From Motiliproteus coralliicola (GTDB taxonomy: Bacteria; Pseudomonadota; Gammaproteobacteria; Pseudomonadales; Balneatricaceae), in contig NZ_QQOH01000001.1 of NCBI RefSeq assembly GCF_003345655.1, positions 558,001 through 622,000 on the forward strand: a DNA stretch of 64,000 nucleotides, in the 5' to 3' direction. A program made the translations under genes and the position numbers. Below the pieces are notes generated by a model. The model was given only the letters and a program-made list of their open reading frames with translations, was not told the origin of the DNA and made no database searches. Below are positions 38,518-47,369 of the stretch, piece after piece. The stretch's first letter is position 1, and each line of letters begins with the position of its first letter.

Positions 38518-41259
38518 GTGAGCACTCAATACCTTAAGCGTTTCTTTAAACCCCAGTCAGTGGCCCTGTTTGGGGTTACCCCGGAACCTGACAGCATGGG
38601 GCGGGTGGTCCTGAAAAATCTGGTTGAAGGGGGCTACTCCCATCCGATCTATCGGGTCGGCGAACATCCAGAGCACTTTGACGGCGTTAAGAGCGTTGCG
38701 TCGCTGGATGATCTGGAGCAGATGCCGGATCTGGCCGTACTCTGTTCCGATGCCGATAAAATCCCGGCTCAGATCGAAGAGCTGGGTAAACGTAAGGTCA
38801 AAGCCGCGCTGGTATTGGGTACCCGTCTGAGCCAGACCAAATACGCCGACCGTTTCGCCTTCAATCGCGCTCTGCGCGATGCGGCCCACCCCTACGGGAT
38901 CCGGATTTTGGGCCCGGAAGGGATGGGGCTGCTGGTGCCGGCGATGAAATTGAACGCCAGTTACGCCCACCAGAATATCCGCAAGGGCAACGTGGCCTAT
39001 GTGGGGCAGTCTGGAATTCTGGGTACCGCGATGATCGACTGGGCCAACGGCCAGGGGATCGGTTTTTCCAACTTCCTGACCCTCGGTGGTGGTATCGACG
39101 TCGATCTGGCCAGTGTGATCGATTACCTGGCTACCGATCCCTACACCAGTTCGCTGCTGATCCAGGTGGACAGTATCACCAATGCGCCCCATTTCATCTC
39201 TGCCCTACGGGCTGCAGCGCGAAATAAGCTGGTGCTGGTGCTCAAGAGTAACCTATCGCTGCTGGCCTATGCCGATCGCAAGAAATTGCTGCCGCCGGGT
39301 GTTGATACCTTCGACGAAGTCTACGATTCGATCCTGACCAGCTGTGGTGCGGTACGGGTCGACAGTAGCGATGAGCTGTTCGATGCGCTGGAGACACTGA
39401 CCACCATCAAACCACTGTACGGTGAGCGCCTGGCGCTGATCTCCAACGGTATGGGCCCGAGCGCGATGGCGGTGGAGCGGTTGGTCGATAAGGGCGGAGT
39501 GAAGTTGGCGCAGTTGCAGCCGGAAACCGTCGCCGCGCTGGCCGAGCTGACTGGCAACGAAACGACCTCCCAGAACCCGGTCGATCTGAATGCCGACGCC
39601 AGTCCCGAGGTCTATCAGAAAGCGGTGGAAATTCTGAGCAAGGCCAAAGGGGTGGACGCATTGCTGGTACTGCATGCACCGACCCAGATGGCGCCCAGTG
39701 CGGCCACCGCCGAGGCGGTGATCAAAGCCGCCAAGCGTACCCGTCGCAACGTGCTGACCAGTTGGATGGGACGACAGAGCGCGATCGAGGCGCGCAACCT
39801 GTTCAATGACGCCAAAATCCCCACCTATATCACCCCGGAAAAAGCCGCTGACGCCTTCATGCATATGGTGAAGCACCGGCGCAACCAGACCATGCTGAAG
39901 GAGACCCCGACCCCGGTCAGCCTGCAGCTGGAAGAGGCCAAGCTCAGCAAGGCCAAGCAGATGGTCGAGCAGGCGATGGAGAACGGTCGTGATTACCTGC
40001 GCCATGAAGAGGTTACCGACGTACTGGAACTGTACGGTTTCGAGTGCGCCAGTTCGTTCTATGCCGACAGTGTGGAGGAGGCGATCAAGATCGCCCGCAA
40101 GCTGGAAACGCCAATTGCGATCAAGACGCTGCATAAGGATAACTGCTACCCGTTCTGCTACGACGATGAAAACGCGCAGCGTTGGCGCGATCTGGCGTTG
40201 GATCTGACCAACCCAGCTGAGCTGGAGCACCATGTTGGGGAGCTGTCGCGCCGGATCGACGAGCGTTTCGGTGAGCAGGAATACCGTGGATTTACGATTC
40301 AGCGGATGAAGCGCGGCTTCCAGTCGCTGCAGGTCTGCACCGGGATTACCCGAGACCCGGTGTTCGGGCCGATGGTTTTCTTCGGCATCGGGGGTTATAG
40401 CCACGATGTGCGAGCCGATCGTCAGCTGATGATGCCGCCGCTAAATAAGAGTCTGGCCAAGGCCATGATTCGCCGTTCCCGTTTCTACCCGATCCTGAAA
40501 CAGAACAGCAGTAACTTCGAGCAGCATCTGGACAGTCTCTGTCAGGTGTTGGTGCGCTTATCGGAGATGGTGATCGACCTACCGCATCTGCGAACCCTGG
40601 AGATCCACCCGCTGCTGGTCAACAGAAATGGATTGCTGGTGGTGGATGCCAGTATCGGCTTGGGGCAGCCGGTCAAGACCGCCATTACTCCCTATCCGGA
40701 GCAGCTGGAGAGCCGGATTCAGCTCCGCTCGGGCCGAGAGGTCCTGGTACGACCGATTCGTGGCGAGGACGAACCCCGACACCTGGAGTTTTTCCAACGT
40801 TTGAGCCCGGAGTCGATTCGGTTGCGTTACTTCTACAGTCGTGGCGAGCCCAACCATGATGAGCTGGCCAACTGGACCCAGATCGATTATGACCGTGAGA
40901 TGGCGTTTATCGCGACGGCGCCGCGGCTGGACGGCAAGCCCGGCAACGAAACCCTGGGCGTGGTCAGGACCACCACCGATGCCGATAATGTGTCGGCTGA
41001 ATTCGCGGTGGTTCTGCTCGACGAGCTACAGGGGGAGGGACTCGGAAAACTGCTGATGCAGAAGATGATCGATTATTGCCGCGAGCAAGGCACCCTGGAG
41101 ATCATGGGGACCACCATGACCAGTAACCTCGGAATGCAAAAGCTGGCTAAGAAGCTCGGTTTTGAAAACAGCTATAACGCCGAGGAAGAGGCCATCGAGA
41201 TGAAGATGATGCTGAATGAGCCGACCGAGGAGTGGCAACGCACAAGATTGGCTCATTGA
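38518..41259 (+). CDS. Protein lysine acetyltransferase, Pat/YfiQ (PatZ) type
   Basis: A 913-residue protein. The first ~700 residues resemble ADP-forming acyl-CoA synthetases: a CoA-binding domain (SVALFGVTPEPDSMGRVVLKN), a succinyl-CoA-synthetase-like domain (YVGQSGILGTAMIDWA near 161) and an ATP-grasp domain (~490-710). A C-terminal GNAT domain (~735-890) has FFQRLSPESIRLRYF and ELQGEGLGKLLMQKM for acetyl-CoA. Homologues acetylate and silence acetyl-CoA synthetase. The phospho-histidine segment of active synthetases (SHTG-like) is absent where expected (LKSNLSLLAYADR), consistent with a non-catalytic sensory domain. It starts with GTG, with TAGAAT (38478) as a likely -10. Confidence 0.9.
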   Translation: MSTQYLKRFFKPQSVALFGVTPEPDSMGRVVLKNLVEGGYSHPIYRVGEHPEHFDGVKSVASLDDLEQMPDLAVLCSDADKIPAQIEELGKRKVKAALVLGTRLSQTKYADRFAFNRALRDAAHPYGIRILGPEGMGLLVPAMKLNASYAHQNIRKGNVAYVGQSGILGTAMIDWANGQGIGFSNFLTLGGGIDVDLASVIDYLATDPYTSSLLIQVDSITNAPHFISALRAAARNKLVLVLKSNLSLLAYADRKKLLPPGVDTFDEVYDSILTSCGAVRVDSSDELFDALETLTTIKPLYGERLALISNGMGPSAMAVERLVDKGGVKLAQLQPETVAALAELTGNETTSQNPVDLNADASPEVYQKAVEILSKAKGVDALLVLHAPTQMAPSAATAEAVIKAAKRTRRNVLTSWMGRQSAIEARNLFNDAKIPTYITPEKAADAFMHMVKHRRNQTMLKETPTPVSLQLEEAKLSKAKQMVEQAMENGRDYLRHEEVTDVLELYGFECASSFYADSVEEAIKIARKLETPIAIKTLHKDNCYPFCYDDENAQRWRDLALDLTNPAELEHHVGELSRRIDERFGEQEYRGFTIQRMKRGFQSLQVCTGITRDPVFGPMVFFGIGGYSHDVRADRQLMMPPLNKSLAKAMIRRSRFYPILKQNSSNFEQHLDSLCQVLVRLSEMVIDLPHLRTLEIHPLLVNRNGLLVVDASIGLGQPVKTAITPYPEQLESRIQLRSGREVLVRPIRGEDEPRHLEFFQRLSPESIRLRYFYSRGEPNHDELANWTQIDYDREMAFIATAPRLDGKPGNETLGVVRTTTDADNVSAEFAVVLLDELQGEGLGKLLMQKMIDYCREQGTLEIMGTTMTSNLGMQKLAKKLGFENSYNAEEEAIEMKMMLNEPTEEWQRTRLAH

Positions 41260-41327
41260 TTTGACGGCTGCTGGGTCGTTGAATCGCGCGAAGCCCGGGG
41301 CAATCTCGGGCTTCGATAATAATTATC

Positions 41328-41348
41328 CCGACTAATAGGTCGGTTTTT
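41328..41348 (+). terminator. Terminator after the Pat-type acetyltransferase gene
   Basis: Stem CCGAC / GTCGG, loop TAATAG, then five T. A stronger GC hairpin lies 20 bp upstream and may help. Confidence 0.65.
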
Positions 41349-41414
41349 AATTGCATTTGGCACTAATAATTTTTTATTAAGTGAATTCTCTATTTCTGCC
41401 TTAACTTGCTGATA

Positions 41415-41436
41415 AATTGAAATAATTATTTCAATT
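41415..41436. promoter_or_regulatory. 22-bp perfect palindrome before coxB
   Basis: Two-fold symmetric AATTGAAATAA / TTATTTCAATT, 194 bp before the coxB ATG. It has no T-run, so it is more likely an operator than a terminator. The binding protein is unknown. Confidence 0.5.
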
Positions 41437-41629
41437 CTCAGGCGGTTTTTTGGATGGTCTTTGTCAGACGCCACAAACCAGACCTAAGGTCTTGATGCCT
41501 ACCACGATTTCCGTTTTTTGGTTTCAAAATTAGAAGCCTGCGTGTCAGCGGCTATACTTCCGTCTATCCGAGTCAACTGCTCGGGTATAACGACATTAGG
41601 CGCCTTATCCGAACTCGGGAGGCAGATCC

Positions 41630-43177
41630 ATGCGACCAGCAATCGCTTTGGTTCTGTTGGTTGCGGGCGGCTTCACGGAACGAACCGCTGCCGACTGGCA
41701 GTTGAACCTTAAGCCAGGCATCACCGAAATCAGCCGATCGGTATTCGATCTTCATATGCTGATTTTCTATATCTGCGTAGCGATCGCAGTGGTGGTGTTC
41801 GGGGTAATGCTGTGGTCGATCATCCACCACCGTAAATCCCGCGGCGCCCAGGCTCATAATTTTCATGAAAGCACCTGGGTCGAAATTCTCTGGACCCTGA
41901 TCCCCTTCGTCATTTTGGTTGCCATGGCGCTGCCGGCCAGTCAGACGTTGATGGCGATGTACGACAAACGCGAGGGAGATCTGACGGTACAGATTACCGG
42001 TTACCAATGGAAGTGGCGTTACCAGTATGTCGGCGAACAGGTGGACTTCTTCAGCAACCTGGCCACATCGACTGCCCAGATCAATAACGAGCAGCCCAAG
42101 GGGAAGAACTACCTGCTGGAGGTCGATCGTCCTCTGGTCTTGCCGGTTAATCGCAAGATCCGCTTCCTGCTGACCTCCAACGATGTGATCCACTCCTGGT
42201 GGGTACCGGCCCTGGCAGTTAAGAAGGATGCGATCCCCGGTTTTATCAACGAGGTCTGGGCGATCCCGGAGCAAACCGGTACCTATCGCGGCCAGTGTGC
42301 CGAGTTGTGCGGTAGGGATCATGGCTTTATGCCGGTGGTGATCGAGGTGGTGCCGCAAGCGGAGTTCGACCAGTGGTTGGCCGATAGCCGCAGTGCCGCC
42401 GAGCAGCGTGCGGGTGCCGCCGAGCGCGACTGGAGTCTTGACGAGTTGATGGCGCACGGCGAAACGGTTTATCAGAGCCAGTGCGCCGCCTGCCACCAGG
42501 CCGGCGGTGAGGGAGTTGCCGGCGTTTTTCCTGCTCTTAAGGGCAGTCGCCTGATCGCCGAAGACCCCGACGCCCATATCGATATCGTCCTCAACGGCCG
42601 TAGCGGCACTGCGATGCAAGCCTTTGGCCAGCAGCTGGATGCGGTCGACCTGGCGGCGGTGATCACCTACGAACGCAACGCCTGGGGTAATCGCGGTGAA
42701 GCCGTGACGCCGAAACAGATTCTGGCTCTGCAAGGTGGCGACAGCTCGGCAGGGGCTGCGGCCTCGTCTGGCGCCGACTCGGCAGCAGTAACTCCATCGG
42801 CAATGATGCCGGCCGATAGCGCCATCGAAGCAGAAGCTGAAACGGCTGTCGCAGCCTCGCAGGAGGCTGATTCCATGGTTGGCGCTGTTGATGGTCAAGC
42901 GCTGTACCTGCAGCACTGTGGTGCCTGTCACCAACCCAGCGGACTTGGGGTCAATGGCGTATTCCCGGCGCTCAAAGGCAGCGCTCTGGTGACCGGTCCG
43001 GACGAGTCTCATATCGATATCGTAATCCACGGCAAACCGGGCACGGCGATGGTGGCTTTCGGCACGCAGCTAAGCGCCGAGCAGCTGGCGGCCATAATCA
43101 GTTACGAGCGCAGCGCCTGGGATAACGGTGCCGCTGCGGTGACAGCGGACCAGGTTCGGGCGCGTCTGTCGCCATAG
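41630..43177 (+). CDS. coxB: Cytochrome c oxidase subunit II with two C-terminal cytochrome c domains
   Basis: A 515-residue subunit that receives electrons from cytochrome c and passes them to heme a. A signal peptide and two membrane segments (~41-63, ~81-101) come first. The CuA domain has GYQWKWRYQY near 123, HSWWVPALAVK near 188 and CAELCGRDHGFM near 223. Two class I cytochrome c domains follow: CAACH near 284 and CGACH near 430, with Met candidates in GTAMQAFG and GTAMVAFG. An Ala/Ser-rich acidic linker (~368-420) separates them. Subunit II with no or one heme domain is usual; two is notable. First gene of the operon. Confidence 0.95.
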   Translation: MRPAIALVLLVAGGFTERTAADWQLNLKPGITEISRSVFDLHMLIFYICVAIAVVVFGVMLWSIIHHRKSRGAQAHNFHESTWVEILWTLIPFVILVAMALPASQTLMAMYDKREGDLTVQITGYQWKWRYQYVGEQVDFFSNLATSTAQINNEQPKGKNYLLEVDRPLVLPVNRKIRFLLTSNDVIHSWWVPALAVKKDAIPGFINEVWAIPEQTGTYRGQCAELCGRDHGFMPVVIEVVPQAEFDQWLADSRSAAEQRAGAAERDWSLDELMAHGETVYQSQCAACHQAGGEGVAGVFPALKGSRLIAEDPDAHIDIVLNGRSGTAMQAFGQQLDAVDLAAVITYERNAWGNRGEAVTPKQILALQGGDSSAGAAASSGADSAAVTPSAMMPADSAIEAEAETAVAASQEADSMVGAVDGQALYLQHCGACHQPSGLGVNGVFPALKGSALVTGPDESHIDIVIHGKPGTAMVAFGTQLSAEQLAAIISYERSAWDNGAAAVTADQVRARLSP

Positions 43178-43188
43178 GAGAGAGGGTG

Positions 43189-44796
43189 ATGAGCTCAACG
43201 CAAGCCATGACGTCCCACCATGCCACGCCGCCCTCGGGGTTGATGCGCTGGCTGTTGACCACCAATCACAAGGATATCGGTACCCTATATCTGATCTTCT
43301 CGCTGACGATGTTTTTCGCCGGCGGCACCATGGCGCTGGTGATTCGCGCCGAGCTGTTTCAACCGGGGCTGCAGTTTGTCCAGCCGGAGTTCTTCAACCA
43401 GATGACCACCATGCACGGCCTGATCATGGTGTTCGGTGCGGTCATGCCGGCCTTTGTCGGGCTGGCCAACTGGATGGTGCCGATGATGATCGGCGCACCG
43501 GATATGGCCCTGCCGCGGATGAATAACTGGAGTTTCTGGATCCTGCCTTTTGCCTTCAGCCTGATGTTTATGACCCTGTTTATGGAGGGCGGGGCGCCCA
43601 ACTTCGGCTGGACCTTCTACGCGCCCCTATCGACGACCTACGCGCCCCCGAGCGTGACCTACTTTATCTTTGCGGTCCATATGATGGGGATCAGCTCGAT
43701 CATGGGGGCGATCAATATTATCGCCACCATTCTTAATCTTCGTGCCCCGGGTATGAGGATGATGGATATGCCACTGTTTGTCTGGACCTGGCTGATCACC
43801 GCGTTTCTGCTGATCGCGGCGATGCCGGTTCTGGCCGGGGTGGTTACGATGATGCTGATGGATATCCATTTCGGCACCAGCTTCTTCGATGCAGCTGGTG
43901 GGGGGGATCCGGTGCTGTTCCAGCATGTGTTCTGGTTCTTCGGCCACCCCGAGGTCTACATCATGATCCTGCCGGCGTTTGGGATCGTGTCGCAGATCAT
44001 TCCGACCTTTGCCCGCAAACGTCTGTTCGGTTACACCTCGATGGTCTGGGCGACCTCGTCGATCGCGCTGCTCTCCTTTATCGTCTGGGCCCACCATATG
44101 TTCACCGTCGGTCTGCCGTTGGTGGGCGAACTGTTCTTTATGTTCTCAACCATGCTGATCGCGGTGCCGACCGGGGTTAAGGTGTTCAATTGGGTGGCGA
44201 CCATGTTCCGTGGTTCGATGACCTTCGAGACACCGATGCTGTTCTCGCTGGCGTTCGTGGTGCTCTTCACCATCGGCGGTTTCTCCGGCTTGATGCTGGC
44301 GATCGCGCCGGCTGACTTCCAATACCACGACACCTATTTCGTGGTGGCCCATTTCCACTACGTACTGGTTCCGGGGGCCGTGTTCTCGATTATGGCGGCG
44401 GTCTACTACTGGCTGCCTAAATGGACAGGGCGTTATTACGACGAGACGATGGGCAAATGGCATTTCTGGCTGTCGTTTATCGGCGTCAACCTGACCTTTT
44501 TCCCGATGCACTTTATCGGTTTGGCGGGCATGCCGCGGCGGATTCCCGATTACGCGTTGCAGTTTGCCGACTTCAATATGGTCGCCTCGGTCGGGGCCTT
44601 TATGTTTGGGCTGTCGCAGCTGCTGTTTATCTACAACATCGTCCAGTGCGTGCGAGAGGGCGACCCAGCTGACAAGCGGGTTTGGGAGGGCTCCCAGGGA
44701 TTGGAGTGGAGTCTGCCGTCGCCGGCGCCTTACCACAGTTTCAGTGAACCGCCGGATACCAAGGTGGCACTGCTGTTAACCAAGGGGGGACGCTGA
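43189..44796 (+). CDS. coxA: Cytochrome c oxidase subunit I (aa3 type)
   Basis: A 535-residue heme-copper catalytic subunit with 12 membrane segments. Heme a and CuB ligands are visible: TMHGLIMVFG near 81, WFFGHPEVYI near 247 with the cross-linked His-Tyr, WAHHMFTVG near 302 and VVAHFHYVLVPG near 387. The PEVYI motif shows the type A1 K- and D-channel oxidase. ATG 43189 is chosen over GTG 43186 (ribosome binding site GGAGAGAGG). Its stop overlaps the ctaG start (TGATG). Confidence 0.97.
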   Translation: MSSTQAMTSHHATPPSGLMRWLLTTNHKDIGTLYLIFSLTMFFAGGTMALVIRAELFQPGLQFVQPEFFNQMTTMHGLIMVFGAVMPAFVGLANWMVPMMIGAPDMALPRMNNWSFWILPFAFSLMFMTLFMEGGAPNFGWTFYAPLSTTYAPPSVTYFIFAVHMMGISSIMGAINIIATILNLRAPGMRMMDMPLFVWTWLITAFLLIAAMPVLAGVVTMMLMDIHFGTSFFDAAGGGDPVLFQHVFWFFGHPEVYIMILPAFGIVSQIIPTFARKRLFGYTSMVWATSSIALLSFIVWAHHMFTVGLPLVGELFFMFSTMLIAVPTGVKVFNWVATMFRGSMTFETPMLFSLAFVVLFTIGGFSGLMLAIAPADFQYHDTYFVVAHFHYVLVPGAVFSIMAAVYYWLPKWTGRYYDETMGKWHFWLSFIGVNLTFFPMHFIGLAGMPRRIPDYALQFADFNMVASVGAFMFGLSQLLFIYNIVQCVREGDPADKRVWEGSQGLEWSLPSPAPYHSFSEPPDTKVALLLTKGGR

Positions 44797-45413
44797 TGGC
44801 AACGCCCCAATCACCCCGGCCACCGGATCGACGCGATCCTGCCCGACTGGCCCGCCGGCTGCTGTTAGTGGCGGTGCTGATGTTCGGTTTCGGTTTTGCA
44901 CTGGCGCCGCTCTATGACGTGTTCTGCGAGCTGACCGGAATCAACGGCAAAGTGACCCGAACCGGTGAGCCGGCCCAACCCTTTGCGATCGACCGAACCC
45001 GGCTGGTGCGGGTACAGCTGATCGCCGTCAATAACGAAGGGATGCCCTGGCAGTTTCAGCCCGAGCAGCCCGAACTTTCGGTGTATCCCGGCGAGCAGGC
45101 GATGACCAGCTATCTGGCGATGAACCCGACCACCCGAGAGATGGTAGCGCGAGCCGTACCCAGCGTGGCGCCGGCTGAAGCGGCCGGTTATCTGCAGAAA
45201 GTGAACTGCTTCTGTTTTGAATCTCAGTCGCTGGGGCCGAATATGCGTCAGACCATGCCGCTGGTACTGATGATCGATCCGGATCTGCCCGAGCATATCC
45301 GCACCATTACGCTCTCCTACACGCTATTTGATGCCACTGCCGGCAGCGATGCGCGACTGAGCCAGCGTCGGCTCGAGTCGGAACCAGCGGCGGGGGCGAG
45401 GAGTACCCTATGA
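44796..45413 (+). CDS. ctaG: Cytochrome c oxidase assembly protein CtaG/Cox11
   Basis: A 205-residue copper chaperone that delivers CuB to subunit I. A single N-terminal membrane helix (LLLVAVLMFGFGFALAPLYDVFC) is followed by a periplasmic immunoglobulin-like domain with the copper-binding CFCF motif near 131 and the MPLVLMIDPDLP segment. It overlaps coxA by one base and coxC by four, so the genes are translationally coupled. Confidence 0.93.
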   Translation: MATPQSPRPPDRRDPARLARRLLLVAVLMFGFGFALAPLYDVFCELTGINGKVTRTGEPAQPFAIDRTRLVRVQLIAVNNEGMPWQFQPEQPELSVYPGEQAMTSYLAMNPTTREMVARAVPSVAPAEAAGYLQKVNCFCFESQSLGPNMRQTMPLVLMIDPDLPEHIRTITLSYTLFDATAGSDARLSQRRLESEPAAGARSTL

Positions 45414-46297
45414 GCAGCCCGACCACTACCTACTATGTTCCGGAAAGCAGCCGTTGGCCGATCATCGCGTCGATCGCACTGTTTCTGATGGCGCTCGGTG
45501 CGGCCGGTACCATCAACGCGCTGGAGAGCGACGGGCAGGGTGTCAGTCACTGGCTGCTGATCGCAGGTGCGCTGTTGATGATCTGGGTGGTGTTTCGCTG
45601 GTTTGCTGGGGTGATCCGCGAGAGTCAGCTTGGACTTTACAGCGACCAGATAGATCGTTCATTTCGCTGGGGTATGAGCTGGTTTATTTTCTCTGAGGTG
45701 ATGTTCTTTGCCGCGTTTTTTGGAGCGCTCTTTTATGTTCGCAACTTCGCCGTGCCCTGGCTCGGCGGTGAGGGAGATAAGGCGATAGCCAACCAGCTGT
45801 GGCAGGGCTTCAGTGCTCAATGGCCGTTGATGCAGACCCCGGACATGGAACGCTTCCCAGGGCCTCAAGAGGTGATCAGCCCTTGGGGGATTCCGCTGCT
45901 CAATACGGTGCTGCTGTTGAGTTCCAGTGTGACTCTGACGATCGCCCACAAAAGTCTCAAATTGGGTGACCGGGACCGGGTACAAACCTGGCTCGGGGTC
46001 ACCATCCTTCTGGGTCTGTGCTTCCTGGGCTTCCAGATCGAAGAGTATATCGTCGCCTACACCGAGCTGGGCCTGACCTTGCAGGCGGGAATCTACGGAG
46101 CCACCTTTTTTATCTTAACCGGTTTCCATGGGGCCCACGTGACCCTGGGAACGGTGATGCTGATCATTATTTTTATTCGGGTCCTGAAAGGGCATTTTAG
46201 TGCCGACAACCACTTCGGTTTTGAAGCGGTAAGTTGGTATTGGCACTTTGTCGACGTGGTTTGGGTGGGGCTGTTCCTGTTCGTCTACATCCTCTAA
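45410..46297 (+). CDS. coxC: Cytochrome c oxidase subunit III
   Basis: A 295-residue seven-helix subunit that stabilises the oxidase. SEVMFFAAFFGALFY near 97, the conserved FxGxQ-like LGFQIEEYI near 202, TGFHGAHVTLG near 235 and the C-terminal WYWHFVDVVWVGLF are hallmarks. It overlaps ctaG by four bases. Its end overlaps by three or four bases the convergent DUF2909 gene. Confidence 0.96.
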   Translation: MSSPTTTYYVPESSRWPIIASIALFLMALGAAGTINALESDGQGVSHWLLIAGALLMIWVVFRWFAGVIRESQLGLYSDQIDRSFRWGMSWFIFSEVMFFAAFFGALFYVRNFAVPWLGGEGDKAIANQLWQGFSAQWPLMQTPDMERFPGPQEVISPWGIPLLNTVLLLSSSVTLTIAHKSLKLGDRDRVQTWLGVTILLGLCFLGFQIEEYIVAYTELGLTLQAGIYGATFFILTGFHGAHVTLGTVMLIIIFIRVLKGHFSADNHFGFEAVSWYWHFVDVVWVGLFLFVYIL

Positions 46298-46503
46298 TGG
46301 GGATGTAGGCCGTGGGGCTGCAGCTGGCCGGTATAAAAACCGATCAGTAACAGCACCACCAGCAGCAGGCTTAAAGCAACCCGTAGTCCGAGACTGTTGA
46401 CGGTGCGATGGCTGTCGGCACGATCGAAAATAAGAAAATAGAGCGCTGCCATCAGGCTGGCAACGATAGCGGCAAAAACCAACAGCAACAGCAGTTTGAA
46501 CAT
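46294..46503 (-). CDS. Twin-transmembrane protein, DUF2909 family
   Basis: A 69-residue protein beginning MFKLLLLLVFAAIVASLM. It has two membrane helices (about 2-21 and 40-60) joined by a short polar loop, and a His-rich C-terminal end. It lies antisense inside the cox cluster between coxC and the SURF1 gene, as the DUF2909 gene does in pseudomonad cox clusters. A role in oxidase assembly is inferred from place only. The ATG at 46503 is chosen; a longer upstream frame is non-conserved and overlaps the SURF1 start. Confidence 0.75.
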   Translation of the reverse strand: MFKLLLLLVFAAIVASLMAALYFLIFDRADSHRTVNSLGLRVALSLLLVVLLLIGFYTGQLQPHGLHPH

Positions 46504-46595
46504 GGCAATTACTCCCTGGCGCCAAGGGGTGAGGCTGAGTCCGGACCAGACTTGGTTATTCCCCGAAGCCGTATCCCGCCAGTAGGAAAACAGCG

Positions 46596-47369
46596 ATGAG
46601 TCAGAGTAAAGATAGACCCACCCCGCGAACTCGACGTGTCTGTATCCTGTTGGGTGCGCTGTTGTTGCCGATTCTGTTGGGGCTGGGATTCTGGCAGCTC
46701 GAACGTGCCGAGCAAAAACAGCAGCTGTTGGAACGCTTGCAACATAGTGCCGCTGCGCCCCAATTACCCTCAACGGCAGTGACCCTGCCGTACCCGGTGA
46801 AGATCCGGGCGCGGCTGGATCGGCGATTCCCGTTGCTGCTCGACAACCGCACCCGTGACGGCCGGGTCGGTTATGAACTGCTGCTGCCGTTCGAAGAAGT
46901 GAGTACCGGTCTATATGGTGTGGTCAACCTGGGCTGGGTCGCGGCTTCCTTCGATCGACAGCAGCTCCCCGATACGACGGCTTTGGTTCGTGATCTTGCC
47001 GATCAGGACCATACGCTGGCGGGGCTGCTGGTCGCCACCGATAGCGGTTTGATGTTGTCTGCCGACCGATGGTCGGCAGATTGGCCGAAGCGGATTCAGC
47101 AGGTCGACCTGAACAGGCTGCAGGAGCTGTGGCAACGTCCCGTTTATTCGGCGGTGCTGAGGCTGCAACAGCCGTTGATCGATGCTGATACCAACTGGTC
47201 GGTCAGTGTGATGCCGGCCTACAAACATCAGGGATATGCGTTGCAGTGGTTTGCATTGGCGTTGCTGTTGGCCGGCTATCTGTTCTGGTGGGGTTGGCGT
47301 CGATCACCCCATGCGGATCGGGAGTCTGAACAGCCACATGTGCAGGGAGGGCCGAATGCACAATCTTGA
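46596..47369 (+). CDS. SURF1 family protein (oxidase/heme a assembly)
   Basis: A 257-residue SURF1 homologue that helps insert heme a into subunit I. The architecture is typical: an N-terminal membrane helix (LLGALLLPILLGLGFWQLERA with the WQLERA motif), a periplasmic domain with DNRTRDGRVGYELL and a GWV.. segment, and a C-terminal helix (WFALALLLAGYLFWWGW). It overlaps the next gene by 14 bases. Confidence 0.88.
   Translation: MSQSKDRPTPRTRRVCILLGALLLPILLGLGFWQLERAEQKQQLLERLQHSAAAPQLPSTAVTLPYPVKIRARLDRRFPLLLDNRTRDGRVGYELLLPFEEVSTGLYGVVNLGWVAASFDRQQLPDTTALVRDLADQDHTLAGLLVATDSGLMLSADRWSADWPKRIQQVDLNRLQELWQRPVYSAVLRLQQPLIDADTNWSVSVMPAYKHQGYALQWFALALLLAGYLFWWGWRRSPHADRESEQPHVQGGPNAQS

Larger units (their letters stand above)
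41260..41629. other. AT-rich region upstream of the cox operon
   Basis: 370 bp without a gene. It contains a 9-bp GC hairpin (41289-41297 / 41307-41315) without a T-run, a terminator (41328-41348), a strongly AT-rich block (~41315-41440), a 22-bp perfect palindrome (41415-41436) and the coxB ribosome binding site (GGGAGG at 41618). Confidence 0.6.

Noticed and set aside
46504-46773. Upstream extension of the DUF2909 frame
   Set aside because: The added ~90 residues are antisense to the SURF1 start, unlike any family member, and the ATG at 46503 gives the expected length.
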